Shown here piece by piece: positions 1 to 3,991 of a stretch of 11,399 nt of DNA. The position numbers were made by a program, and so were the translations under genes. Under the pieces are notes generated by a model, which ran no database searches, was not told the origin of the DNA, and saw only the letters and a program-made list of their open reading frames with translations. The stretch is from positions 1 to 11,399 of the forward strand of contig JAPLZW010000107.1 of NCBI GenBank assembly GCA_026394835.1, read 5' to 3'. How positions within the stretch are numbered: position 1 is the stretch's first letter; each line of letters begins with the position of its first letter. Origin of the DNA: Candidatus Wolfebacteria bacterium. GTDB lineage: Bacteria; Patescibacteriota; Minisyncoccia; UBA6257; UBA9933.

Positions 1-122
1 GGCCCGTCAGGAGAAAAATACGCCCTGATGGTATAGCCCGAAAGGACCTTCAAGTATTTCTTGCCGTTAATTTCCACAATATCTTTATTTTTAGGAGGCT
101 TACCCCGATTTTCTTCGTTCAT
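1..122 (-). CDS. Unknown protein, N-terminal 40 residues (runs off the window)
   Basis: An open frame starts at ATG 122-120 and stays open to the window edge, giving 40 residues. It starts MNEENRGKPPKNKD and continues with a short beta-rich stretch (VEINGKKYLKVLSGY). I do not recognise a family. There is no Shine-Dalgarno sequence; the ATG follows an AT-rich stretch directly after a 10-bp hairpin (133-160). The gene probably belongs to the transcript started by the promoter at 292-320, so it would carry a structured leader of about 160 nt. It is cut by the window boundary, so its length and function are unknown. Confidence 0.55.
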   Translation of the reverse strand, partial: MNEENRGKPPKNKDIVEINGKKYLKVLSGYTIRAYFSPDG

Positions 123-132
123 TTTATTAATA

Positions 133-160
133 AAACAAACCGAGCGTCCCCGGTTTGTTT
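133..160 (-). terminator. 10-bp hairpin with short U-run just before the left-edge gene
   Basis: Perfect 10-bp inverted repeat AAACAAACCG / CGGTTTGTTT with an 8-nt loop. On the minus strand it is followed by TATTAATAAA and the ATG at 122. The stem's own TTTGTTTTATT tail looks like a weak intrinsic terminator. It could end a small RNA, act as an attenuator for the following gene, or simply mask its translation start. Confidence 0.5.
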
Positions 161-194
161 ATGGAGTCCGGGGTTCGCGCGTATCCCCGATCTA

Positions 195-272
195 CCCCCA
201 CACCTAAAAAGGATATTTCTTTACATTCATACTTCCACGCATGGAAGTGCCAATTCTTATTAGGTGTGGGGG
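195..272. repeat. 13-bp inverted repeat with CCCCCACACC core (copy 1)
   Basis: CCCCCACACCTAA at 195-207 is perfectly matched by its reverse complement at 260-272. The 52-nt interior includes the hairpin ACTTCCA-CGCA-TGGAAGT (231-248). The same CCCCCACACC core, also as an inverted pair, flanks tRNA-Val(CAC) at 1438-1568. No target-site duplication is visible next to the arms. Confidence 0.7.
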
Positions 273-291
273 CGTGTTGTTTAACTAATAA

Positions 292-320
292 ATTATCAGA
301 GTTATCCAGAAACAAGTCAA
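292..320 (-). promoter_or_regulatory. Sigma-70-type promoter for the left-edge leader/gene
   Basis: Reading the minus strand: TTGACT (320-315), 17-nt spacer, GATAAT (297-292). Predicted start near 285. It lies immediately after the terminator of the 68-residue membrane protein gene, so it starts a new transcription unit. Confidence 0.7.
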
Positions 321-324
321 GTAT

Positions 325-363
325 AAAAAAGCCCTGCCGCGGCTTTTAGGCGCACGGCAGGGC
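325..363 (-). terminator. Intrinsic terminator of the 68-residue membrane protein gene
   Basis: A 9-bp GC-rich stem (GCCCTGCCG at 331-339 with CGGCAGGGC at 355-363) is followed on the minus strand by six U (330-325). It lies 5 nt beyond the stop codon of the gene at 369-575. Confidence 0.85.
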
Positions 364-368
364 AGGAA

Positions 369-575
369 TCATCCCTTTTCCCTCCTGATCCAGGGGTTGA
401 GCGAGAGGAGCAGGGTTACCCCTCCTCCGAGAAATATAGTCATAAACCATTCGGAGAAAGGCACCCGTCGGACTACCTCAAGCTGATGGCCGTAGAGCCG
501 ATGCGACGCCAAAGCCGTACCGGCAAAACCCATCAGAAACCAAAGAATGGCGTGCCAATACTGAAGAGTGAACAT
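369..575 (-). CDS. Small two-helix membrane protein, unknown function
   Basis: A 68-residue protein with two hydrophobic segments, roughly residues 6-25 (YWHAILWFLMGFAGTALA) and 43-60 (WFMTIFLGGGVTLLLSL), ending in a basic tail (IRREKG). This suggests an inner-membrane hairpin. Support for a real gene is unusually good for its size: a near-perfect Shine-Dalgarno site (AAGGAGG, about 9 nt before the ATG), a TTGACA promoter at 640-669 and a strong terminator at 325-363. It is thus a single-gene unit. Its ribosome binding site contrasts with most minus-strand genes here, which lack one, and its codons are more GC-rich than those of its neighbours. This may mean recent acquisition or high translation. 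The family is not recognised. Confidence 0.75.
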   Translation of the reverse strand: MFTLQYWHAILWFLMGFAGTALASHRLYGHQLEVVRRVPFSEWFMTIFLGGGVTLLLSLNPWIRREKG

Positions 576-639
576 ATCCGTATCCCTCCTTCCTCTGTTG
601 GAAAAGATCTTAATCTTCGCTCGGATTCAACGATTTTAA

Positions 640-669
640 TATATATCACAGAATCGTATTGTTTGTCAA
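640..669 (-). promoter_or_regulatory. Promoter of the small membrane protein gene
   Basis: Minus strand: consensus -35 TTGACA (669-664), 18-nt spacer, -10 TATATA (645-640). The -35 box overlaps the TGA stop codon (666-668) of the upstream AlkD-like gene. Confidence 0.65.
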
Positions 670-1379
670 ATCCTACCCGCGAGATACGCTTTCCGCTTCT
701 TTTCCGGGAATTTCTCAATGGCATACCGCAACATTGTGCGCGGCATCTTTTTGTAGCGCTTTTTGAGGAATTTTTCCTCATCCGCCAAAAATTTTTTGCC
801 GACTTCCCGGAGCATCCAGCCCACGGCTTTATGTATTAAATCATGGCTGTCATCCAATAGAATCTCCGCAATCTTAAACGAATCCGTAAATTGGCCTTCT
901 TTTATAAAAGCAAAAGTCGCGAGCACCGCAATCCGCTTTTCCCAAAGATTTTTTGATTTTGCCAGTTTGTAAAGAATTCCCCTTGGCTTATCCAAAAGAT
1001 ATTCGCCGACGATATTCGGGGCTGACAAATCCACCAAATCCCAATTATTTATGTGCTTGGTATTTTTAAGATAAAAATCAAAAATCTTTTTCTTCTCCGG
1101 GCTGCCGGATTTACCGTATTTATAAACCAAAACCATTAAAGCGAACTGCCTCTCTTCGTGGAATTTGGAATTCAATAATTCCTGCAGGTCGGGAAAGGAT
1201 AAACTTAAATAGCTCTTGGCGATTTTTCTCAATTCTCCCGTCGTAATCGTAAGTCCCATAAAAACATCCCCTTCCCCGTACTCACCCGGACCGCACTTAA
1301 AATACCGCTTTGAAAATTCAGCCCGTTTCGGGTTGGCATTTGAGCGCAATTCTTTACGCAGGGATGAGAGAGTGAGCAT
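666..1379 (-). CDS. AlkD-like DNA alkylation repair glycosylase
   Basis: A 237-residue HEAT-like-repeat DNA glycosylase of the AlkD family (DNA alkylation repair enzyme, PF08713/COG4912), which excises positively charged alkylated bases such as 3- and 7-alkylpurines. Residues matching the known Bacillus AlkD pocket appear in order and at similar spacing: Trp113 and Asp117 in NNWDLVDLSAP (AlkD W109/D113), Arg149 in NLWEKRIAVLATF (AlkD R148), and Trp188 in LIHKAVGWMLREVG (AlkD W187). Length fits the family. The ATG at 1379 is chosen because the frame's longer version (from 1433) would read through the tRNA-like locus. No clear Shine-Dalgarno is present. It is probably co-transcribed behind the tRNA locus. 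Its stop codon overlaps the next gene's -35 box. Confidence 0.9.
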   Translation of the reverse strand: MLTLSSLRKELRSNANPKRAEFSKRYFKCGPGEYGEGDVFMGLTITTGELRKIAKSYLSLSFPDLQELLNSKFHEERQFALMVLVYKYGKSGSPEKKKIFDFYLKNTKHINNWDLVDLSAPNIVGEYLLDKPRGILYKLAKSKNLWEKRIAVLATFAFIKEGQFTDSFKIAEILLDDSHDLIHKAVGWMLREVGKKFLADEEKFLKKRYKKMPRTMLRYAIEKFPEKKRKAYLAGRI

Positions 1380-1437
1380 TTTATTGTCTTTACGGGGTGG
1401 GCGCACCAGGAATCGGACCTGGGCTCTTCGCAACTTG

Positions 1438-1568
1438 CCCCCACACCAATTATTTTATTACTTATTATTCTAGTGGGTACAGGAGGGATCGGACCTCCGG
1501 CCTCTTCGATGTGAACGAAGCGCTCTACCACTGAGCTATGCACCCATTTAAATTAATTGGTGTGGGGG
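1438..1568. repeat. 15-bp inverted repeat around tRNA-Val(CAC) (copy 2 of the CCCCCACACC repeat)
   Basis: CCCCCACACCAATTA (1438-1452) is the exact reverse complement of 1554-1568. The arms sit directly at the inner edges of the two tRNA-Glu-like halves and would close into a helix that loops out tRNA-Val. The first ten bases of each arm are identical to those of the inverted repeat at 195-272. Confidence 0.8.
1474..1545 (-). tRNA. tRNA-Val (anticodon CAC)
   Basis: Full cloverleaf: acceptor GGGTGCA/TGTACCC with one G-U pair, D-arm GCTC-AGTGGTA-GAGC, anticodon arm CTTCG-TTCACAT-CGAAG (CAC, Val), T-arm GGAGG-TCCGATC-CCTCC, discriminator A. No CCA is encoded (CTA follows). T-loop position 55 is C instead of the nearly universal U. 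The gene lies wholly between the two halves of the tRNA-Glu-like locus. Confidence 0.92.
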
Positions 1569-1634
1569 TGAAAATGCGACGGAATTAATCGGAGCGTCGG
1601 CCCTATGCGCCCGAATTAAATCCCGATTTTTATA

Positions 1635-1662
1635 ATAATAACCAAAAAATTCTTGTTTTCAA
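1635..1662 (-). promoter_or_regulatory. Possible promoter of the nested tRNA locus
   Basis: Minus strand: TTGAAA (1662-1657), 16-nt spacer, TATTAT (1640-1635). The predicted start near 1628 would give a leader of about 16 nt before the tRNA-like 5' end at 1612. It lies just after the CYTH gene's stop codon. A CTTG-AAAA-CAAG mini-hairpin with a following U6 overlaps it and could be a weak terminator for CYTH. Confidence 0.4.
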
Positions 1663-1676
1663 GCAAAACTATAAAA

Positions 1677-2282
1677 CTAATAGTCCCTACAAACCCCAGC
1701 TCTTACAAGCGCCCTGTAATGGTCTATATCATAACGCCTTAAATATTCCGTTACCTTGCCCCGAATTTTATCATTCGAAAGCCCGATTTCATTGGCAAAA
1801 ACCAATATCTTACCAATAGTTTCTTTAATGGCGCCTTCATCCGGAGCTTCCAATTCTATTTCCGCTAATTGATGGGAGGAATCGCCGAAATCCGCCTCAT
1901 CAATATCTATAATAAAAATTCCCTTTTTATATTCCTGGCGAATTGTTTTATAAGAACAAAAAGGCTTATAGCCGTTTTCTTCCAAATCGACCTCCAAAGA
2001 TTTTTCTTTTGCCAAATTAAGCTTGGTCCTAATTCCCTCTTCGGAATCTATTTCTTCGTATTGGTCGGCTTCTCTGTTTAGGCCTTCTTTCCCATGAAGC
2101 GGCATCTTCAGCTCAAATTTTCCGTTCCGGCAACGCAGCCAAGTATCTTTTGAAGTCAGAGAATAATCATCTTTATCGTAATAGCTGTCAAAAATAATTT
2201 TCTCTTTTAAAAATTCAGCTCCGTTTATGAGCCGCTCTTTATCCCCCTCTTTCAAGGCAAACTTTCTTTCTATCTCAATCAT
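1677..2282 (-). CDS. CYTH-domain phosphohydrolase, thiamine-triphosphatase-like
   Basis: A 201-residue protein with the CYTH signature ExExK at the N-terminus (Glu3, Glu5, Lys7 in MIEIERKF). The segment DTWLRCRNGKFELKMP gives the expected basic strand residues that bind the polyphosphate. IIDIDEADFG and AEIELEAPD give the acidic metal-binding strands. The C-terminal KVTEYLRRYDIDHYRAL resembles the end of animal thiamine triphosphatase. CYTH proteins form a metal-dependent triphosphate tunnel and hydrolyse ThTP or inorganic triphosphate; some are class IV adenylate cyclases. Similarity here favours ThTPase-like, but substrate cannot be read from sequence. It sits downstream of rplL across a long inverted repeat that probably terminates the ribosomal operon. 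Only a close, weak ACGGAG precedes the ATG. Confidence 0.85.
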   Translation of the reverse strand: MIEIERKFALKEGDKERLINGAEFLKEKIIFDSYYDKDDYSLTSKDTWLRCRNGKFELKMPLHGKEGLNREADQYEEIDSEEGIRTKLNLAKEKSLEVDLEENGYKPFCSYKTIRQEYKKGIFIIDIDEADFGDSSHQLAEIELEAPDEGAIKETIGKILVFANEIGLSNDKIRGKVTEYLRRYDIDHYRALVRAGVCRDY

Positions 2283-2299
2283 GCTCCGTAAAGATAAAC

Positions 2300-2468
2300 A
2301 AAAAGGACGGCTTTTTCAAGCCCCGTATGACAACTGCGATTACGATTTAAATCTAGAAAGATTGATTTAGAGTAAATAAATTTCTTTAAAGAAAATATAA
2401 ACTCAGACTATTTAAATATTTTAAAATCGTTTTAGATTTATCGCAGTTGCTCTACGGGGCAAGCCGCC
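2300..2468 (-). terminator. Long imperfect inverted repeat ending in U5, after rplL
   Basis: Three paired blocks line up: 2305-2313 with 2461-2468 (one bulged A), GCCCCGTA 2320-2327 with 2453-2460, and CAACTGCGAT 2331-2340 with 2440-2449, about 26 bp in all. The roughly 100-nt interior is AT-rich and can pair further (2342-2348 with 2424-2430). On the minus strand it ends in TTTTTG (from 2304). A smaller alternative hairpin GGCTT-GAAA-AAGCC (2321-2308) next to the same U-run is a conventional terminator. It lies between rplL and the CYTH gene and probably ends the rplJL transcript. The long arms are more than a terminator needs and could be a remnant of a small mobile element. Confidence 0.6.
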
Positions 2469-2473
2469 CTCTT

Positions 2474-2501
2474 ATATCTTAAATCTTACTTCTTAAATCT
2501 T
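2474..2501. repeat. Short tandem repeat CTTAAATCTT after rplL
   Basis: CTTAAATCTT occurs twice with a 14-nt period (2478-2487 and 2492-2501) just after the rplL stop. On the minus strand this is an A/G-rich linker leading into the long hairpin. No function is evident. Confidence 0.5.
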
Positions 2502-2505
2502 TCGG

Positions 2506-2871
2506 TTATGCCAATTCCACCACCGCGCCCACATCCGCCAATTTCTTTTTCAACTCTTCCGCCTCTTCTTTCTTCAATCCGGTCTTTACCGGCTTCGGAG
2601 CGCCGTCAACCAAGTCTTTGGCTTCTTTCAAGCCCAAGCCCGTGGCTTCCTTTACGGCCTTGATGACATTAACCTTTTGGTCTCCGACGGCCTTCAAGAT
2701 GACATCAAAAGTTGATTTTTCTTCAACCGCGGCAGCTCCCGCTCCGGCTCCCGCAGCAGCCGGCATAGAAGCCGAAACGCCGAATTTCTCTTCCAGCGCC
2801 TTCACGAGCTCCGCCAGCTCCACAACCGTTAATTTTTCTATTTTTTCGATTATATCGTTGAATTTTTCCAT
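2506..2871 (-). CDS. rplL: 50S ribosomal protein L7/L12
   Basis: A 121-residue protein matching L7/L12 over its full length. The N-terminal dimerisation/L10-binding domain covers about residues 1-33 (IIEKIEKLTVVELAELVKAL). An Ala/Gly-rich flexible hinge follows (residues about 36-52, SMPAAAGAGAGAAAVEE). The C-terminal factor-binding domain contains FDVILKAVGDQKVNVIK and the GLGLKEAKDLVDGAPKPVK loop, which contacts EF-Tu, EF-G and IF2. It forms the multi-copy ribosomal stalk with L10. It lies 12 nt after rplJ, the usual stalk pair, and shares the L10 leader promoter. No Shine-Dalgarno is visible; coupling to rplJ translation is likely. Confidence 0.98.
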   Translation of the reverse strand: MEKFNDIIEKIEKLTVVELAELVKALEEKFGVSASMPAAAGAGAGAAAVEEKSTFDVILKAVGDQKVNVIKAVKEATGLGLKEAKDLVDGAPKPVKTGLKKEEAEELKKKLADVGAVVELA

Positions 2872-2883
2872 TTTAGTGTTGAA

Positions 2884-3366
2884 TTATTTATTTTCGACCA
2901 TTTTGGATTTTTGGTCCAGGACATTTAAGAACATTTTTATTGGCGCCGCAATCATCCCAACCAGCTGGCCAAGCAAAATTTCCCTTGAAGGCAACTGCCC
3001 AAACATCTTCATTTTCGCCGCATCAAATGATTCCTTTCCCGCAATGTCGTATCCGCCCAAAATCTTAATCTTGGATTTAAAGACGGGACCAGCTATTTCG
3101 TAAATCTCATTTGGAGCGAAGACCGTTCCGACCTGAAGCTCAAACTGCTCCGGGTCAAAATCAATCTTTTTATCTCTCAGAGCGATTGCCAGAAGTTTCT
3201 TTTTCACAACCTTCACCTTGGCGCCAAGTTCCTTAATTGACCGGCGAAGAGCTTCAAAATCCTTAACTGTCGTCTTACCGAAATCAATAAAAACCAGGCT
3301 TTTGCTTTTATCCAAAAGCTCCTTGCTTTCGCTGACTTTCTCTTTTTTTTGTGTTTTATTTAGCAT
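2884..3366 (-). CDS. rplJ: 50S ribosomal protein L10
   Basis: A 160-residue L10, which anchors L7/L12 dimers to 23S rRNA at the stalk base. Visible family features are the N-terminal KTQKKEKVSESKELLDKSKSLVFIDF, FEALRRSIKELGAKVKVVKKKLLAIAL, and the C-terminal SREILLGQLVGMIAAPIKMFLNVLDQ followed by a short helix that carries L7/L12. The upstream DNA holds a strong promoter and an L10 leader with a terminator (3457-3579), so the gene is likely feedback-controlled by its own product. The usual upstream neighbours rplK and rplA are absent; a DUF5663-like gene lies there instead. There is no Shine-Dalgarno site before the ATG. Confidence 0.97.
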   Translation of the reverse strand: MLNKTQKKEKVSESKELLDKSKSLVFIDFGKTTVKDFEALRRSIKELGAKVKVVKKKLLAIALRDKKIDFDPEQFELQVGTVFAPNEIYEIAGPVFKSKIKILGGYDIAGKESFDAAKMKMFGQLPSREILLGQLVGMIAAPIKMFLNVLDQKSKMVENK

Positions 3367-3371
3367 GTAGT

Positions 3372-3440
3372 ATTCGCGAATAATGCTAATTTTTATTTAA
3401 TAATGCGAATTCGCGTTATTTGCCGCTGATTCGCGTTATT
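3372..3440. repeat. Palindromic AATAACGCGAAT-type repeats between L10 leader and rplJ
   Basis: ATTCGCGTTATT occurs at 3409-3420 and again at 3429-3440, exactly 20 nt apart. A near-inverted copy AATAATGCGAAT abuts the first (3399-3410), forming an imperfect palindrome. A further palindromic ATTCGCGAAT with AATGC follows at 3372-3386. All lie in the rplJ 5' untranslated region. They could be RNA hairpins or protein sites; nothing in the sequence decides this. Confidence 0.6.
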
Positions 3441-3456
3441 AGCGATTACTCTGAAT

Positions 3457-3579
3457 AAAAAATCGGCCTTTAAGCCGCAGACAATTTCCTTAAAACTCAA
3501 AGTTTAAAACTTGAAGCTTTTTCGTTCCTCGAGAGGACTTTCGCGACTTTTTAAGCCAGCTGCCTCTTGTCTACGGATT
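3457..3579 (-). ncRNA. L10 leader (ribosomal stalk mRNA leader) with terminator
   Basis: The predicted transcript starts with a CCGTAGACA strand (3576-3568) that pairs with TGTCTGCGG (3483-3475). It contains the L10-leader hallmark CAAGAGG ... CCTCTCGAGG, matching the consensus in which a short G-rich stem is followed by CCGAGG-type bases (kink-turn site for L10). It is followed by a terminator hairpin CGGC/GCCG (3477-3464) and six U (3462-3457). The 3' strand of the closing stem overlaps the terminator's 5' arm, so the two cannot form together. This is the layout expected for autogenous attenuation of rplJL by L10-L12. Confidence 0.8.
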
Positions 3580-3585
3580 GTTTTT

Positions 3586-3614
3586 ATATTACGCGATTGG
3601 CTGAAAAATGTCAA
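3586..3614 (-). promoter_or_regulatory. Strong promoter of the rplJ-rplL operon
   Basis: Minus strand: perfect -35 TTGACA (3614-3609), 17-nt spacer, -10 TAATAT (3591-3586), predicted start near 3579 at the head of the L10 leader. Confidence 0.85.
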
Positions 3615-3629
3615 ATACAAAACTCTAAC

Positions 3630-3641
3630 GGGGCAACCCCC
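3630..3641 (-). terminator. Small GC hairpin after the DUF5663-like gene
   Basis: GGGG-TTG-CCCC lies just beyond the stop codon of the DUF5663-like gene. It is followed on the minus strand by GTTAGAGTTTTG, a poor U-run. Weak terminator at best. The string GCCCCGTTAGAG resembles GCCCCGTAGAG in the long repeat after rplL. Confidence 0.35.
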
Positions 3642-3646
3642 TACTT

Positions 3647-3955
3647 CTACTTGAGGTTCTCCATAAAATCCGCGCTTTCTTTCTTGAAGCTTTCAATTTC
3701 TTCCTTCACGAGCTCATCCAAGTTGGGAATTCTTGACTCCAGAAACTTCAAAACCATCTCTTCGTCTTCAATATTTTTCATCAAGAGATTATCAAAATCA
3801 TCCTTGTCTTTATCATTCAAAAGCGCCATCACCCGGACAATCACTCCCTGGAAAATAAGCTTCCCTATCATAAGGAGCATTTCTTCCTGTTTTTCAGGAG
3901 AAAATCTTTCAAGCCCGATATCCTTTATAATATTTTTCTTTATTGACTCATCCAT
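3647..3955 (-). CDS. DUF5663-like small conserved protein
   Basis: A 102-residue, highly charged, probably all-helical protein (MDESIKKNIIKDIGLERFSPE; LESRIPNLDELVKEEIESFK). The pattern of an N-terminal DIGL segment, a middle EEMLLMIGKLIFQGVIVRV helix and a C-terminal FLESRIPNLDELVKEE segment resembles DUF5663 proteins that I associate with Patescibacteria; this is from memory and not searched. Function unknown. No membrane segment or signal peptide. There is no Shine-Dalgarno site, but an extended -10 box lies 7 nt before the ATG, so the mRNA is probably leaderless. It sits between the 1111-residue protein gene and the rplJL operon and has its own promoter. Confidence 0.75.
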   Translation of the reverse strand: MDESIKKNIIKDIGLERFSPEKQEEMLLMIGKLIFQGVIVRVMALLNDKDKDDFDNLLMKNIEDEEMVLKFLESRIPNLDELVKEEIESFKKESADFMENLK

Positions 3956-3962
3956 TGTTTAT

Positions 3963-3971
3963 ATTATACCA
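3963..3971 (-). promoter_or_regulatory. Extended -10 promoter, leaderless start of the DUF5663-like gene
   Basis: TGGTATAAT on the minus strand (3971-3963) is an extended -10 box. Only 7 nt (ATAAACA) separate it from the ATG at 3955, so transcription would start at or next to the start codon. No good -35 is seen; the upstream DNA is AT-rich. Confidence 0.6.
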
Positions 3972-3991
3972 CAAATAAATTTATTTAAAAG

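Larger units (their letters stand above)
133..285 (-). ncRNA. Candidate structured RNA leader or small RNA, unknown family
   Basis: Transcript region downstream of the promoter at 292-320. In minus-strand order it holds a 13-bp perfect stem (260-272 with 195-207) enclosing a 7-bp hairpin (231-237/242-248), then a 5-bp GC hairpin with an 11-nt loop (169-173/185-189), then the 10-bp hairpin at 133-160, then the start codon of the left-edge gene. I looked for tmRNA, 6S, SRP and common riboswitch signatures and recognised none. It may be a regulatory leader of the truncated gene or a separate small RNA. Structure is seen in the sequence; function is inference. Confidence 0.45.
1398..1612 (-). tRNA. 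Interrupted tRNA-Glu(TTC)-like locus enclosing tRNA-Val(CAC)
   Basis: The minus strand begins with GGGCGCA-TA (1612-1604) and ends with TGCGCCC plus A73 (1405-1398), a perfect 7-bp acceptor stem. The 3' part has a T-arm CCAGG-TCCGATT-CCTGG (1422-1406), a 5-nt variable loop AGAGC and the anticodon-stem strand TGCGA (1432-1428). The matching strand TCGCA (1579-1575) is followed by TTTTCA, which reads as an anticodon loop with TTC (Glu). Between the two halves lie a 15-bp inverted repeat and a whole tRNA-Val. The D-arm region is odd: 24 nt instead of about 17-20, with no GG in a recognisable D-loop. It may be a split or intron-bearing tRNA, or a tRNA broken by an insertion. Whether it is functional is unknown. 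Confidence 0.4.

Noticed and set aside
133..285. SRP RNA or 6S RNA as identity of the structured RNA
   Set aside because: The SRP GGAA-tetraloop domain is absent, and there is no 6S-type central bubble closed by paired transcript ends.
1380..1433. Upstream extension of the AlkD-like frame
   Set aside because: The extra 18 residues are encoded by the tRNA-like T-arm and acceptor; the family N-terminus fits ATG 1379.
1229..1543. A 104-codon minus-strand open frame
   Set aside because: It runs across tRNA-Val(CAC), the inverted repeat and the tRNA-Glu-like 3' half and overlaps the AlkD-like gene; it is a by-product of tRNA sequence.
195..1568. CRISPR array
   Set aside because: The repeats are only two inverted pairs over 1.4 kb with unequal spacing, not direct repeats with uniform spacers.
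1398..1612. tmRNA (ssrA) as an explanation of the locus with a tRNA-like acceptor and T-arm at its ends
   Set aside because: At about 215 nt it is too short, lacks the conserved tmRNA 5' motif and a tag reading frame, and its middle is a complete tRNA-Val.
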